A stretch of DNA of 20,664 nt, taken from positions 1 to 20,664 of the forward strand of contig JANXDQ010000016.1 in the NCBI GenBank assembly GCA_025059415.1, in the 5' to 3' direction. The DNA is from Aigarchaeota archaeon (GTDB lineage Archaea; Thermoproteota; Nitrososphaeria_A; Caldarchaeales; Wolframiiraptoraceae). Every line of letters starts with the position of its first letter. Position 1 is the stretch's first letter. The notes beneath the pieces are model-generated. The model saw nothing but the letters and a program-made list of their open reading frames with translations, did no database searches and was not told where the DNA came from. Shown one piece after another: positions 20,515-20,664 of this stretch. Position numbers and translations under genes: made by a program.

Positions 20515-20664
20515 TTGAAGATTAAGGTAGTGATCTTCGACCTCGATGGGACGCTTTACGAGTCGGAGGAGTATACGCGGCAGCTCATGGAGGGTATTCG
20601 CGATACCCTGGCGGAATTTCTCTCGATAGATACCCGGGAAGCCGAGAAGCTCCTGCGTAGACTT
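20515..20664 (+). CDS. HAD-superfamily hydrolase, N-terminal part (runs off the window)
   Basis: The first 50 residues of a HAD-superfamily phosphatase. Motif I is complete: FDLDGTLY at residues 8-15, with the nucleophile Asp9 and the acid/base Asp11. It is followed by the helical start of a C1 cap (TRQLMEGIRDTLAEFL), as in subfamily I (phosphoglycolate phosphatase and nucleotidase relatives). The start is TTG at 20515, one residue before the KIKVVIFDLDG strand, with GAGGGGGG about twelve bases upstream. The gene is open to the end of the window, so motifs II to IV and the substrate class cannot be judged. Confidence 0.9.
   Translation, partial: MKIKVVIFDLDGTLYESEEYTRQLMEGIRDTLAEFLSIDTREAEKLLRRL

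Noticed and set aside
1..20664. CRISPR array, insertion sequence, prophage or defence island
   Set aside because: No regularly spaced repeats, transposase, integrase, phage or recognised defence-gene motif was found on either strand. The only long exact repeat noticed is the shared 30-base end of two tRNAs.

Overview
The window looks like a chromosomal segment from a thermophilic archaeon, most likely of the Thermoproteota (TACK) group. The evidence is archaeal core genes (20S proteasome beta subunit, the termination RNase aCPSF1, Lsm/Sm protein with L37e, OB-fold replication protein, long-type FKBP), tRNA genes interrupted by introns with bulge-helix-bulge ends, and A+T-rich boxes about 22 to 35 bases before start codons. 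The phylum is an inference; no rRNA is present and no species can be named.

Layout. 1-2818: the 3' part of an intron-containing tRNA, an SppA-type signal peptide peptidase and a flavin reductase on the minus strand, an Fe/Mn superoxide dismutase, then two intron-containing tRNAs (Glu-TTC with an intron at an unusual site, and a CAT tRNA). 2906-5970: a minus-strand arginine biosynthesis group (stand-alone RAM-domain protein, argH, argG). 6066-7106: tRNA-Ala, the translationally coupled lsm-rpl37e pair, and a divergent small SepF-like gene. 7116-11268: psmB followed by aCPSF1 on the minus strand, then an FKBP and a metallophosphoesterase that overlap tail to tail. 11378-13354: tRNA-Leu, a minus-strand group (LysE-type exporter, small membrane protein, ribose-5-phosphate isomerase) and tRNA-His.

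13460-15729 is the accessory-looking part: two cell-surface proteins with Thr-rich stalks flank a frameshifted remnant of a third extracellular protein. 15808-18475 is a minus-strand run: an AdoMet-decarboxylase-like protein, a 46-residue C2H2 zinc finger, a PduO-type adenosyltransferase with an altered N-terminal ATP motif, and a multi-OB-fold RPA-like protein that overlaps it. 18658-20664 holds an ArsB/NhaD-type transporter, a small unknown protein and the start of a HAD hydrolase.

Most of the window is housekeeping. No CRISPR array, insertion sequence, phage gene or recognisable defence system was seen. The points most worth following are the tRNA-Glu intron, the decayed surface-protein gene, the zinc finger-PduO-RPA gene group and the SepF-like gene.
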